Assembly: GCF_011682055.1 (NCBI RefSeq)
Contig: NZ_JAAQOM010000012.1
Span: 186,001 to 250,000, forward strand
Length of the DNA: 64,000 nucleotides
DNA from: Telluria antibiotica
GTDB lineage: Bacteria; Pseudomonadota; Gammaproteobacteria; Burkholderiales; Burkholderiaceae_D
Reading direction: 5' to 3'
Shown piece by piece: positions 34,336-42,891 of the stretch. The first letter of the stretch is position 1, and each line of letters begins with the position of its first letter. A program made the translations under genes and the position numbers. Below the pieces are notes generated by a model. It saw only the letters and a program-made list of their open reading frames with translations. It ran no database searches and was not told the DNA's origin.

Positions 34336-35187
34336 ATGCAGACCCCTGACTGGGACGACCTCCGCTTCTTCCTCGCGCTGTGCGACGCGGGCACGCTGTC
34401 GGGCGCGGCGCGCGCGACGGGCGTGGAGCACACGACGGTGGCACGCCGCATCGACGCGCTCGAAACGGCGCTGGGCGCCCACCTGTTCGATCGCTTCCCG
34501 AAGGGCTGGTCGCTGACGGCCGCCGGTACGGCCCTCGTGCCTTACGCGCGCACGCTGGAGGACGGCATGCATGCACTGCTCAACGCGGCGCGCGGCGCGA
34601 GCGAGGTCGCGGGTGTCGTCCACGTGTCCGCACCGCCGGCGCTGGCGGCGTGCCTGCTGGCCCCCCGGCTGCGCGGGCCGCTGGCGCGCCTGCCCGGCGT
34701 GGAAATCGATGTGCGCGCCGAAGCGCGCACGGCCGACCTGATGCGGCGCCAGGCCGACATCGCGCTGCGGTTCGCGCGCCCGACGTCGCCTGGGCTCGTC
34801 GCGAAACTGCTGACGCACGTCGATTACGCGCTGTATGCGCATGCAGACTACGTGGCGAGCCGCGCGTCCGCGCATTGGGAATTCCTCGGCTACGACGAAA
34901 TGCAGCCGGACGCGCCGCAGCAGGAATGGCTGGACAAGCTGCGCGGCACCCGCCGCCATGCCTTGCGGTCGAACGATCTGCTGACGTTGCTGCAGGCGGC
35001 CGTCGCCGGTTGCGGCGTGGGCGTGTTTCCGCGTTATGCGGTAGCCGGCGCGCCGGGGCTCGTCGTGCTTGCGCCGCCGTGCCCCGTGCGGCGCAAGCTG
35101 TGGCTCGTCATGCACGGCGACGTGCGCCGCTCGCCGCACGTGCGCGCGGTGGCGGACGAGATCATTGCCATGTTCGAACAGGAATAG
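34336..35187 (+). CDS. LysR-family transcriptional regulator
   Basis: 283 residues from ATG 34336 (MQTPDWDDLRFFLALCDAG); the frame is open 11 codons further upstream, but that stretch overlaps the palindromic operators. N-terminal winged HTH with LSGAARATGVEHTTVARRIDALETALGAHLFDR, then a periplasmic-binding-protein-like effector domain (VHVSAPPALAACLLAPRL through PRYAVAG). The HTH is the subgroup that pairs with small target genes. It is divergent from the lipocalin-like gene. Confidence 0.9.
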   Translation: MQTPDWDDLRFFLALCDAGTLSGAARATGVEHTTVARRIDALETALGAHLFDRFPKGWSLTAAGTALVPYARTLEDGMHALLNAARGASEVAGVVHVSAPPALAACLLAPRLRGPLARLPGVEIDVRAEARTADLMRRQADIALRFARPTSPGLVAKLLTHVDYALYAHADYVASRASAHWEFLGYDEMQPDAPQQEWLDKLRGTRRHALRSNDLLTLLQAAVAGCGVGVFPRYAVAGAPGLVVLAPPCPVRRKLWLVMHGDVRRSPHVRAVADEIIAMFEQE

Positions 35188-35564
35188 GGACGCGCCGGCA
35201 CACGTCATTCGGGCGAGCGGCGCACAAGTGCGGACGCGTACGGCGTCGGTGGCTCGTTGCCGTGCGCGTTGATGTCCATTGACTCGCAGCGCATCGGAAA
35301 TCGATCGAAATCCGATCCACACGAGCCGGTATCGGTGCGCCAGATCGAGCGCAAGGCAAGGAAGCGGTCGCGTTCTTGACTCGCGTGGGCTGCGCTCCGC
35401 TCGTGACGATTGGGGTAGGCTAGCCGTTGCTCCTCATCGAGGGAGAGCAACGGGCGTTTCGATGTGTTCGCCTGGCGACTGAAACTCGACAGCTATCGTC
35501 GAGTGTCATCATAGAAATCAGACACCGTCAGTGGTTCCGGAACGATTGTCATAAAGAGAAAACT
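35188..35564. other. Gene-free region with two hairpins
   Basis: 377 bases with no supported gene. Two inverted repeats are seen: GTTGCTC...GAGCAAC (about 35425-35451) and ACTCGAC-agctatc-GTCGAGT (35484-35504). GC falls towards its right end, where the atypical methyltransferase begins, so it may span a transfer junction. Any methyltransferase promoter must lie here. Confidence 0.5.
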
Positions 35565-36365
35565 ATGAGTCATGTGATGAAAAAACATACTGGTTTTTAC
35601 GATGAAGACTTTTACAAGGGGCAGATGGATGGCTCCTATCGTAGCGGAAGAAGATACGCCTCGGAATTGCTGTCAATTTACCAGCCCGACAGCGTCATCG
35701 ACATTGGATGTGGCAGGGGAACCTGGCTCAAGGCATTTGGTGAGCTTGGCTCAACTTTACTCGTTGGCATCGACGGGGAATGGAATAGTCAAGCAAATAT
35801 GGCTGACCAGTCCATTCGCTTCTTTGCGAAAGATCTAAATCTACCAATCGAGATGGCTGAGTTCGATCGATTTGACCTGGCAATGTCGTTAGAGGTTGCG
35901 GAACATTTGGCGCCAGAATCAGCAGATCAATTCGTGGAATCTCTTACGAATCTTTCCGATGCTATCCTGTTCGGGGCTGCTTACACTAAGCAAGGCGGCA
36001 CGAATCATATCAACGAGCAGCCGCATAGTTATTGGGCGGAAAAGTTCTGTCGGAAAGGTTATTTTCCCTTTGATTTATTCAGGGAAAGGTTTTGGGGAGA
36101 CAGTGAAATTCCTTACTGGTATCAACAGAATACTTTTCTCTATGCAAAAGAAAATTCTGCGCTTTACAGGAGCCTTGCCAGCAAGGGAAGGGAGCCGTTA
36201 AAAAATCTTAATTTTCTAAATTGTGTTCATCCGAACCTCTACCTAGTGCATGTCAATAAAAAGCAAGACCCCGTCTTACTCAGAACCATCCGAAAACTGA
36301 CTCCCGAGCCGCTTCGCCCCCTCGCCAAAGCCATTAATAAACGAATCTTCAAGATTGGTATATGA
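35565..36365 (+). CDS. Class I SAM-dependent methyltransferase, lower-GC, probably acquired
   Basis: 266 residues. The ATG at 35565 follows AAAGAGAA. The SAM-binding motif SVIDIGCGRGTWLKAF is at ~45-60, with VGIDGEW as motif II and a DLAMSLEVAEHL motif IV/V region. The C-terminus adds a basic tail (RTIRKLTPEPLRPLAKAINKRIFKIGI). Such enzymes commonly methylate sugars in surface polysaccharide clusters, but no such genes adjoin. The base composition and codon use are visibly more AT-rich than all neighbours, and an IS5-type transposase remnant follows directly, so transfer is likely. The substrate is unknown. Confidence 0.82.
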   Translation: MSHVMKKHTGFYDEDFYKGQMDGSYRSGRRYASELLSIYQPDSVIDIGCGRGTWLKAFGELGSTLLVGIDGEWNSQANMADQSIRFFAKDLNLPIEMAEFDRFDLAMSLEVAEHLAPESADQFVESLTNLSDAILFGAAYTKQGGTNHINEQPHSYWAEKFCRKGYFPFDLFRERFWGDSEIPYWYQQNTFLYAKENSALYRSLASKGREPLKNLNFLNCVHPNLYLVHVNKKQDPVLLRTIRKLTPEPLRPLAKAINKRIFKIGI

Positions 36366-36407
36366 CAATCCAGATATTTGTTTAGCGGGAAATAGAACCG
36401 GCGCAGC

Positions 36408-36590
36408 CAATCGATTCGGGGACGTGTCGGTATCGATCTGACGCACGAATCGGCGCCGGATGCGGTGACGCTGCCGAAGTTCCGCCGACTGCTGGAAAAG
36501 CACAACCTGACGCGCCGGATCTTCGATGAAATCAACGTGCACTTGGCCAGCAACGGCTTGGTCACGCGCGAGGGGACCCGACAGGCCGCC
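36408..36590 (+). pseudogene. IS5-family transposase remnant
   Basis: A frame through VGIDLTHESAPDAVTLPKFRRLL and FDEINVHLASNGLVTREGT matches the early catalytic-domain region of IS5-group transposases (a GIDL...APD...KFR.LL...I..HL...GL...GT pattern). The preceding and following coding parts are gone: after REGT the frame continues as unrelated sequence and ends at ~36731. No terminal inverted repeats were found. It is a decayed fragment between the foreign-looking methyltransferase and ppc. Confidence 0.72.
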
Positions 36591-36888
36591 CGCGAACGTG
36601 ACTTGTTCAGCGCTTCCGCAGGTCTCGACGGGTGGCGTGCGCATCACGTGATCGCCACACCGGCGCCGCGCCCTCGTCTTCAATCTGTAGCATTTTTTCA
36701 ACCTCGCCCCCGAACTCGACAATGTTTGTAGTAAAATTTCATAACATTGCATTCTCCGTTATGCCACGCCACGTTATGTGGGCTGGTATATACAAGGAGT
36801 TGTCCGCCAACGCTGATCGGCTGGTGCGTGTTCTGTAAATTATTTACATTTTTGCGTCGCCCCGCGACGACTGATCTGGAGAGCTTGA

Positions 36889-39636
36889 ATGAGCGTTGAA
36901 GAGGCACGGAACTTCAAGGAAGAGTTGCTGGGACGGGATATCCGCCAGCTGGGCCGCATGCTGGGCGAAACCATCCGGGCCCAGGAGGGCGACGGCGTGT
37001 TCGAGCGCATCGAGTCGATCCGTAAAAGCAGCATCGGTTTCCGCCGCGACGAGGACGGCAGCGCGCACGAGGAACTGGCGGCGATCCTGGCCGGCATCTC
37101 GTCCGACGAGCGCACCCAGCTGATCCGCGCCTTCACGTATTTCTCGCTGCTGGCCAACATCGCGGAAGACCAGCACCACATCCGCCGCAGCCGCGCACAC
37201 CTGTCCGCGGGCTCGGCGCCGAAGAAGGGCAGCATCGCGCATGCCGTCGACGGCGTGTTCCACGCCGGCCGAATGAGCGATCTGCCCGCGTTCTTCGAGA
37301 ACGCGCACGTCAGCCCCGTGTTCACGGCGCACCCGACGGAAGTCCAGCGCAAGAGCGTCCTGAATTGCCAGATGGCGATCGCGCGCCTGATCGGCGAGCG
37401 TGACCGCACCCAGCTGACGCCGGACGAAGAGCAGGACAACGACGAAGCCCTCGCACGCGCGATCCTCACGTTGTGGCAGACGCGCCTGCTGCGTCCCGCC
37501 AAGCTGTCGGTGCTGGACGAAGTCGAGAACGGCCTGTCCTTCTTCGACTACACGATGTTCAGGAGCCTGCCGCGCCTGTACTGCGCCCTCGAGGACACGC
37601 TGGCGCAGAAGGATGCCGCGTGGGACGGCACCGAGCTGCCGTCGTTCATGAAGGTGGGCAGCTGGATCGGCGGCGACCGCGACGGCAATCCGTTCGTCAC
37701 GGCCGACATCCTGCGCGCCACGCTGCGCGCGCAAGCCACGCGCGCACTGGACTTCTACCTGCCCGAGGTGCACACGCTGGCGTCGCAGCTGTCGCAGGCG
37801 CAGTCGCTGTGCGGCAGCACCGAGGCGCTGCACCGCATCGCCGGGCGCGCGCCGGACAACTCGCCGCACCACCAGGACGAGCCGTACCGCCAGGCGCTGC
37901 ACGGCATGCATGCGCGCCTCGTGGCGACGCGCGAGTGGCTCGTGTCGGGCGCGCTCGAACCGGCCGCGACGGCCTACGCCGGCGCGGCCGACCTGCTGGC
38001 CGACCTGGACGTCATCCACGAATCGCTCGTCGCCAACGGCGCGCGCCAGCTCGCGCGCGGGCGCCTGCGCCTGCTGCGCCGCGCCGTGAAGGTGTTCGGC
38101 TTCCACCTGGCGCCCGTCGACCTGCGCCAGAACTCCGACGTGCACGAGCGCGTGATCGCGGAACTCATGGCGCAGGCGCGCCCCGGCGTCGACTACCTGG
38201 CGCTGGCCGAAGCCGAGCGCTGCACGGTGCTGCTGGAAGAATTGCAGTCGCCGCGCCTGCTCGTGTCGCCGTTCGAAACCTATTCCGACGAAACCGCGTC
38301 CGAACTCGCGATCCTGCGCGAGACGAAGCACGCGCACGTGAAGTACGGCCGCGACGCCGTCACGAACTACATCATCTCGAAGGCGGCGTCCGTCTCCGAC
38401 CTGCTGGAAGTGGCCGTGCTGCTGAAGGAAGCGGGCCTGCTGCATCCGACGCTCGGCACGCTCGACGTCAACATCATCCCGCTGTTCGAGACGATCGACG
38501 ACTTGCGCGCCGGCCCTGCCATCATGGCCGCGGCGTTCGGGCTGCCGTTCTACATGCGGCTGCTGCAATCGCGCGACCGCCTGCAGGAAGTCATGCTCGG
38601 GTACTCGGACAGCAACAAGGACGGCGGCTACGTCACGTCGGGCTGGGAGCTGCACAAGGCGGAGCTGGAACTGATCGCGGTGTTCCGCGAGCACGGCGTC
38701 AAGCTGCAGCTGTTCCATGGCCGCGGCGGTTCCGTCGGACGCGGCGGCGGGCCGAGCTACGAGGCGATCCTCGCGCAGCCGCCGGGCGCCGTGCAGGGCC
38801 GCATCCGCCTGACGGAGCAGGGCGAAGTGATCACGGCGAAATACGCGAACGCCGACGTCGGCCGGCGCAACCTGGAGGTGCTCGTCGCAGCGACGATGGA
38901 AGCGACCTTGCTGTCGCACGCCCAGCCGCAGCCGGACGCCGCGCAGGTCGCCGCCATGGACCGCCTGTCCACGGAAGCGCTCGCCGCGTACCGCTCGCTC
39001 GTGTACGAGACGGACGGCTTCGAGACCTATTTCTGGGAGTCGACCGTCATCTCGGAAATCGCGGGCCTGAACATCGGCAGCCGTCCGGCGTCACGCAAGA
39101 AGTCGCGCTCGATCGAAGACCTGCGCGCGATTCCCTGGGTGTTCAGCTGGGCGCAGTGCCGCCTGATGCTGCCGGGCTGGTACGGCTTCGGCACGGCGGT
39201 CGAACGCTTCATCGCGGACGCGCCCGCGGAGCGCCTCGCGCTGCTGCGCACGATGGCCAAGGAATGGCCGTTCTTCACCACGCTGCTGTCGAACATGGAC
39301 ATGGTGCTCGCGAAGAGCGACATCGCGATCGCCGGCCGCTATGCGGCGCTGGTGGCGGACGCTTCGCTGCGCGAGCGCATCTTCGGGCGCATCAGCGCCG
39401 AGCACGCGCGCACGGTGGCCATCCTCAAGCTGATCATGGAGCAGGACGAGCTGCTGGACGGGAACCCGCAGATGCAGCGCTCGCTGCGCAACCGCCTGCC
39501 GTACATCGACCCGCTGAACCACCTGCAGGTGGAGCTGCTGCGCCGCTACCGCGCCGGCGTGGACGACGACGCGACCCGCAACGGGTTGCACATGTCGATC
39601 AACGGCATCTCGGCAGGCCTGCGCAACAGCGGCTGA
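36889..39636 (+). CDS. ppc: Phosphoenolpyruvate carboxylase
   Basis: 915 residues, normal length for the family. The ATG at 36889 follows GGAGAG. Active-site motifs are FTAHPTEVQRKS (catalytic His region) and EVMLGYSDSNKDGGYVTSGW. Further family blocks are FHGRGGSVGRGGGP and RAIPWVFSWAQCRLMLPGWYG, and the C-terminus ends SINGISAGLRNSG, the invariant Gly of PEPC. It adds bicarbonate to PEP to make oxaloacetate, refilling the TCA cycle in the cytoplasm. Transcription ends at the terminator at 39657. Confidence 0.97.
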   Translation: MSVEEARNFKEELLGRDIRQLGRMLGETIRAQEGDGVFERIESIRKSSIGFRRDEDGSAHEELAAILAGISSDERTQLIRAFTYFSLLANIAEDQHHIRRSRAHLSAGSAPKKGSIAHAVDGVFHAGRMSDLPAFFENAHVSPVFTAHPTEVQRKSVLNCQMAIARLIGERDRTQLTPDEEQDNDEALARAILTLWQTRLLRPAKLSVLDEVENGLSFFDYTMFRSLPRLYCALEDTLAQKDAAWDGTELPSFMKVGSWIGGDRDGNPFVTADILRATLRAQATRALDFYLPEVHTLASQLSQAQSLCGSTEALHRIAGRAPDNSPHHQDEPYRQALHGMHARLVATREWLVSGALEPAATAYAGAADLLADLDVIHESLVANGARQLARGRLRLLRRAVKVFGFHLAPVDLRQNSDVHERVIAELMAQARPGVDYLALAEAERCTVLLEELQSPRLLVSPFETYSDETASELAILRETKHAHVKYGRDAVTNYIISKAASVSDLLEVAVLLKEAGLLHPTLGTLDVNIIPLFETIDDLRAGPAIMAAAFGLPFYMRLLQSRDRLQEVMLGYSDSNKDGGYVTSGWELHKAELELIAVFREHGVKLQLFHGRGGSVGRGGGPSYEAILAQPPGAVQGRIRLTEQGEVITAKYANADVGRRNLEVLVAATMEATLLSHAQPQPDAAQVAAMDRLSTEALAAYRSLVYETDGFETYFWESTVISEIAGLNIGSRPASRKKSRSIEDLRAIPWVFSWAQCRLMLPGWYGFGTAVERFIADAPAERLALLRTMAKEWPFFTTLLSNMDMVLAKSDIAIAGRYAALVADASLRERIFGRISAEHARTVAILKLIMEQDELLDGNPQMQRSLRNRLPYIDPLNHLQVELLRRYRAGVDDDATRNGLHMSINGISAGLRNSG

Positions 39637-39656
39637 TCGACGCGCACGTGGGCGAC

Positions 39657-39685
39657 ACGGCCGGCCTTCGCGCCGGCCGTTTTTT
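39657..39685 (+). terminator. Intrinsic terminator after ppc
   Basis: ACGGCCGGC, loop CTTCGC, GCCGGCCGT, then a run of six T (39680-39685). A perfect 9-bp GC-rich stem 20 bases after the ppc stop. Confidence 0.92.
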
Positions 39686-39823
39686 CGTCCCGTTGACGCC
39701 CCACAAGCCATCGATGTCCTATCCAATAAATGATGTCGGTTGGTGCGCGGCGCGCGTCCCCTGCCGGACAGATCGGTGGTAATGCGCTCCGCGCTGCGTC
39801 GTTCGATCGAGTCCGGAGACCCA

Positions 39824-41473
39824 ATGAAATTCACCCATCTGCGCATCGCCGCCCGCCTTCACCTGGCCTTCGGGCTGATCATCGCCGTGATGGTCGTCCT
39901 GTCCGCGGTCGGCATAACCCGGTTGAAGAGCCTCGACCGCATCACAGGCCATATCGCGGACGTCGAGTGGGCGAAGGTCGAGGCGGCGCTCACGGTGAGC
40001 GCGCTGACGCGCGCCAATGCGCAGCGCGCCAACGAACTGTTCCTCGCCGCCGATGCGGGCCATGTCGAGCGCATCCTCGCGCAAATGGCCGCGAACCGCG
40101 CGAAGGTGGCGGACTACCTGCGCACGCTCGACAGGCTCGTCGCATCGAAGGCCGGCAAGGACCTGCTGGCGCACATCAAGGACGAGCGCGAAGCGTACGT
40201 GACGTCGCTGGACAAGGTGATCCAGGCGATCACGGCCGGCCGCCGCGACGACGCCACGCGCACGATGCTGGGCGAGACGTTGCCCAGGCAGGACCGTCTG
40301 CTGGAACGCTACCAGGCCCTCGTCGACCTGCAGCGCGACATTGCCCGCACGCAGCTCGAGCTGGGACGCGAGGCCGTCGCGTCCGGCACGACGGCGCTCG
40401 TGGGGTTGACCGCGGTGGCCCTGCTGGCCGCGGCCGTGCTCAGTTATTTCATCACGACGAGCATCACCGTCCCGCTGGGCAGGGCCGTCGCCGTGGCGCG
40501 CGACGTGGCCGCGGGCGACCTGACGGGCAGCGTGGAGGCAGGCGGGCGCGACGAGACGGGTCAGTTGCTGACCGCGCTGAACGACATGAATGGCAGCCTG
40601 CTGCGCATCATCCACAAGACCCGGCGAGGCGTCGATGCGATCGCGACGGCATCCAGCCAGATCGCCGCGGGCAACCTCGACCTGTCCGCGCGCACGGAGC
40701 AGCAGGCGACGGCGCTGGAACAGACGGCGTCCTCGATGGAAGAACTGATGGCGACCGTCAAGCGCAATGCCGACAGCGCGCTCGAGGCGAGCCGCATGGC
40801 GTCGCAGGCGTCGGTCATCGCGACGCAAGGCCACGATGCCGTGTCCGGCGTCGTGGCGACCATGGGCGACATCCGCACGGTGGCCGTGCAGATCGCCGAC
40901 ATCATCGCGATCATGGACGGCATCGCCTTCCAGACCAATATCCTCGCGCTGAACGCGGCCGTCGAGGCGGCCCGCGCCGGCGAGCAGGGCAGGGGCTTCG
41001 CCGTCGTGGCCGGGGAAGTGCGGGGCCTGGCGCAGCGCTCGGCCAGCGCGGCCAAGGACGTCAAGAGCCTCATCGAGTCGTCGCTGGCGCGCGTGGAGGC
41101 GGGCACGGTGCAGGTGACGGGGGCGGGCAGGACGATGGCGGAGATCGTCACCAGCGTCCGGCACGTCATGACCATCGTCAACGACATCGCCGAGGCATCG
41201 CGCGAACAGGCCGCCGGCATCGACCAGATGCATCGCGCCGTGGCCGACATCGACCAGGTGACCCAGCAGAACGCGGCCCTCGTCGAAGAAGCCGCCGCGG
41301 CCGCGGGCGCGCTGGACGAACAGGCGGCGGCCCTTGCGGATACGGTCGGCCATTTCCGCCTGAAAGACGAGCAGGGCGCGCGGACCGCCGTCGCCACGCG
41401 TCCCGCGCTGCCCGCGCAAGGCCGGCGCGCCGCGGTCGCGGCGGGAGATGCGCAGGCGTGGCAGGCGCTCTGA
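39824..41473 (+). CDS. Methyl-accepting chemotaxis protein
   Basis: 549 residues from ATG 39824, preceded by CCGGAG. Membrane helix ~10-30, a four-helix-bundle periplasmic ligand domain (~35-190), a second helix (~190-213), HAMP (~215-265), and a signalling domain with the hairpin tip IMDGIAFQTNILALNAAVEAARAGEQGRGFAVVAGEVR (cited in part). Methylation regions read ARTEQQATALEQTASSMEELMATV. It transmits an external ligand signal to CheA/CheW. The C-terminus (AQAWQAL) is not a standard NWETF receptor tail, though it keeps a WxxL end. No che gene adjoins. Confidence 0.93.
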   Translation: MKFTHLRIAARLHLAFGLIIAVMVVLSAVGITRLKSLDRITGHIADVEWAKVEAALTVSALTRANAQRANELFLAADAGHVERILAQMAANRAKVADYLRTLDRLVASKAGKDLLAHIKDEREAYVTSLDKVIQAITAGRRDDATRTMLGETLPRQDRLLERYQALVDLQRDIARTQLELGREAVASGTTALVGLTAVALLAAAVLSYFITTSITVPLGRAVAVARDVAAGDLTGSVEAGGRDETGQLLTALNDMNGSLLRIIHKTRRGVDAIATASSQIAAGNLDLSARTEQQATALEQTASSMEELMATVKRNADSALEASRMASQASVIATQGHDAVSGVVATMGDIRTVAVQIADIIAIMDGIAFQTNILALNAAVEAARAGEQGRGFAVVAGEVRGLAQRSASAAKDVKSLIESSLARVEAGTVQVTGAGRTMAEIVTSVRHVMTIVNDIAEASREQAAGIDQMHRAVADIDQVTQQNAALVEEAAAAAGALDEQAAALADTVGHFRLKDEQGARTAVATRPALPAQGRRAAVAAGDAQAWQAL

Positions 41474-41491
41474 GCCGGGATGCGCTGCCTG

Positions 41492-41782
41492 CTAGAACGG
41501 CGGCGGTGCGTCCGGCGGCGCGGGCGGCACGTCGAGGTCGATGACCGTGCGCGGCAGGTGCGCCAGGTCGGCGCCGTCGACGAGCGCCTGCGCCTGGAAT
41601 ACCGCGTGTGCGCGCACGTCATGCCGGTGCACGGCGACGAGCATCACGGGCAAGGTGGGAAAATACGGGCGCAGCCGGTCGAGCAGCACGTCGCCGACGC
41701 CGGGCGCGACCCACGACGGCGGCGGAAACGCGAGCGAGACGCGCACGCCCTTCAGCTCGGCGACGGCGACCTCGACCTTCAT
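41492..41782 (-). CDS. Small hypothetical protein coupled to the CI-like repressor
   Basis: 96 residues, MKVEVAVAELKGVRVSLAF, with a central segment DVLLDRLRPYFPTLPVMLVAV and an Asp/Pro-rich tail (DVPPAPPDAPPPF). Not recognised. The ATG at 41782 overlaps the repressor stop by four bases (ATGA), so it is translated with it. It probably modulates the repressor or is a small phage-derived protein. The tail could be disordered. Confidence 0.62.
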   Translation of the reverse strand: MKVEVAVAELKGVRVSLAFPPPSWVAPGVGDVLLDRLRPYFPTLPVMLVAVHRHDVRAHAVFQAQALVDGADLAHLPRTVIDLDVPPAPPDAPPPF

Positions 41783-42489
41783 ATGCGATCGCTTTCCTTG
41801 CGCACGACCTTGCCGATGACGAGGCACGCATTGGTCTGGCACAGCTTGCGATGGTATTTGCGCTGGTCCGGATTGTCCGACGTGAGCCACCACTTGCCGG
41901 CATCGCGCGTCAGCCGTTTGACGACGGCTTCTCCCTCGTAGTTGAACGCGTACACGGCACCGTCGACGAGTTTCGTGTCCAGCGTGTTGATGATGACGAT
42001 GTCGCCCGCATACAGCGACGGCTCCATGCTCTCGCCCTTGACGAGGATGGCGATCAGGTGGTCGGGATGGTAGTTATGTCGCTCGATCCACGTGCGCCGC
42101 ATGCCGAGTGTGCCGCCGTCGCGCCGCTCGGGCTCCGCCTGGAAACCCGTGATCCCGGCCGACAAGCGCAGCTTGACCATGCGGATCTGGACGAATTCGG
42201 CATCGTCGTTCTCCGCGGCGCGGACGGCCAGCCCATCCTTCATGTGGTGCAGGGGGGCCTGGCGCGGATCGCCGTCGCCCGTCATCAACCAGATGTGCGA
42301 AATGCCGAGCTCGCGCTCGAGGTTCAGTGCGTAGCGGATGTCCATCGACTTGATCTTCCCGGTCAGCCACTGGTTCACCACGCTTTTCGAAGCGCCGGAC
42401 GCCTTCACGAGGCCGGTCTGGCCCCGTTCGCCTTCCAGCTGCGGCATGGTGCGGTGGACGTACTCGAGGCGGTCGGATAAGAGATTCAT
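41779..42489 (-). CDS. CI-like XRE/S24 phage repressor
   Basis: 236 residues. The N-terminal HTH region (residues ~5-65) reads GLVKASGASKSVVNQWLTGKIKSMD. The C-terminal S24/LexA-type peptidase (~145-236) has the catalytic Ser154 in VKGESMEPSL and Lys191 in AVVKRLTRD. A plausible self-cleavage site, Ala111-Gly112, lies in RLSAGITGF. It should repress phage-type promoters and be inactivated by RecA-dependent cleavage during DNA damage. The ATG abuts operator 1 with no room for a ribosome site, suggesting a leaderless transcript or steric self-control. It is divergent from a holin-like gene. Confidence 0.88.
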   Translation of the reverse strand: MNLLSDRLEYVHRTMPQLEGERGQTGLVKASGASKSVVNQWLTGKIKSMDIRYALNLERELGISHIWLMTGDGDPRQAPLHHMKDGLAVRAAENDDAEFVQIRMVKLRLSAGITGFQAEPERRDGGTLGMRRTWIERHNYHPDHLIAILVKGESMEPSLYAGDIVIINTLDTKLVDGAVYAFNYEGEAVVKRLTRDAGKWWLTSDNPDQRKYHRKLCQTNACLVIGKVVRKESDRI

Positions 42490-42555
42490 GTTTAGCGTCC
42501 TAAACTCGGTTGAAGTTTAGCGTTCTTGACGTTGATCAGTTTAGAGTTCTATACT
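42490..42555. promoter_or_regulatory. Three lambda-like operators with embedded promoter
   Basis: GTTTAG-N4-CTAAAC and relatives repeat at 42490-42505 (perfect dyad), 42515-42530 (GTTTAG-N4-CTTGAC) and 42539-42554 (GTTTAG-N4-CTATAC), spaced 25 and 24 bases. A rightward sigma-70 promoter is built into them: -35 TTGACG at 42526-42531 lies at the right end of operator 2, and -10 TATACT at 42550-42555 overlaps operator 3, with an 18-base spacer. Repressor binding would block it directly. Operator 1 touches the repressor start codon and could provide self-repression. Confidence 0.8.
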
Positions 42556-42619
42556 TTACGCGACGAGGCGGCCCTTGTGAAGGGGAGACGGAAAAAATCG
42601 TGGACGGGGGAGAACATCT

Positions 42620-42832
42620 ATGAGCAGACCAAACATTTTCGGCGTGGCGAGCTACGTCGCCGGCATGGCGTCGATCGGCGCGTCGCTGACCCTGGCGGAC
42701 GTCGGCACGGCGGTCGGTATCGCGACGGCCGTGCTGACCTGCCTGACCAACACCTTGTACACGTACCGCCGCGACCGTCGCGAGCAGCGCGAATGCGAGG
42801 CGCGGCTTGCGCAGTTGGAGCGGCAGTCGTGA
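42620..42832 (+). CDS. Small holin-like membrane protein
   Basis: 70 residues. The ATG follows GGGGGAG. Two short hydrophobic segments, about 8-26 (GVASYVAGMASIGASLTLA) and 28-48 (VGTAVGIATAVLTCLTNTLYTY), then a charged C-terminus (RRDRREQRECEARLAQLERQ). The layout and the tail resemble HP1-type (class II) phage holins, which make membrane lesions to release endolysin. It is the only visible gene behind the operator-controlled promoter; no endolysin, tail or capsid gene follows. It may therefore be a leftover lysis gene, a released-product exit pore, or an SOS-triggered membrane toxin. Confidence 0.68.
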   Translation: MSRPNIFGVASYVAGMASIGASLTLADVGTAVGIATAVLTCLTNTLYTYRRDRREQRECEARLAQLERQS

Positions 42833-42891
42833 ACGCGCGCGGTGGCGCGCGGCCGCGCAGGCGTGGCGCGACCGTGGCGTCGCAACGCCCG

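Noticed and set aside
36276..36752. 158-residue minus-strand frame over the IS5 remnant
   Set aside because: Overlaps the recognisable plus-strand transposase fragment and has no family character or ribosome site.
39719..41419. Long minus-strand frame opposite the chemotaxis receptor
   Set aside because: Composition of a shadow; the receptor frame has complete family motifs.
41492..42832. Considered as an intact prophage
   Set aside because: Only a repressor, a small coupled gene and a holin-like gene are present; no integrase, terminase, capsid, tail or attachment repeats in the flanks.
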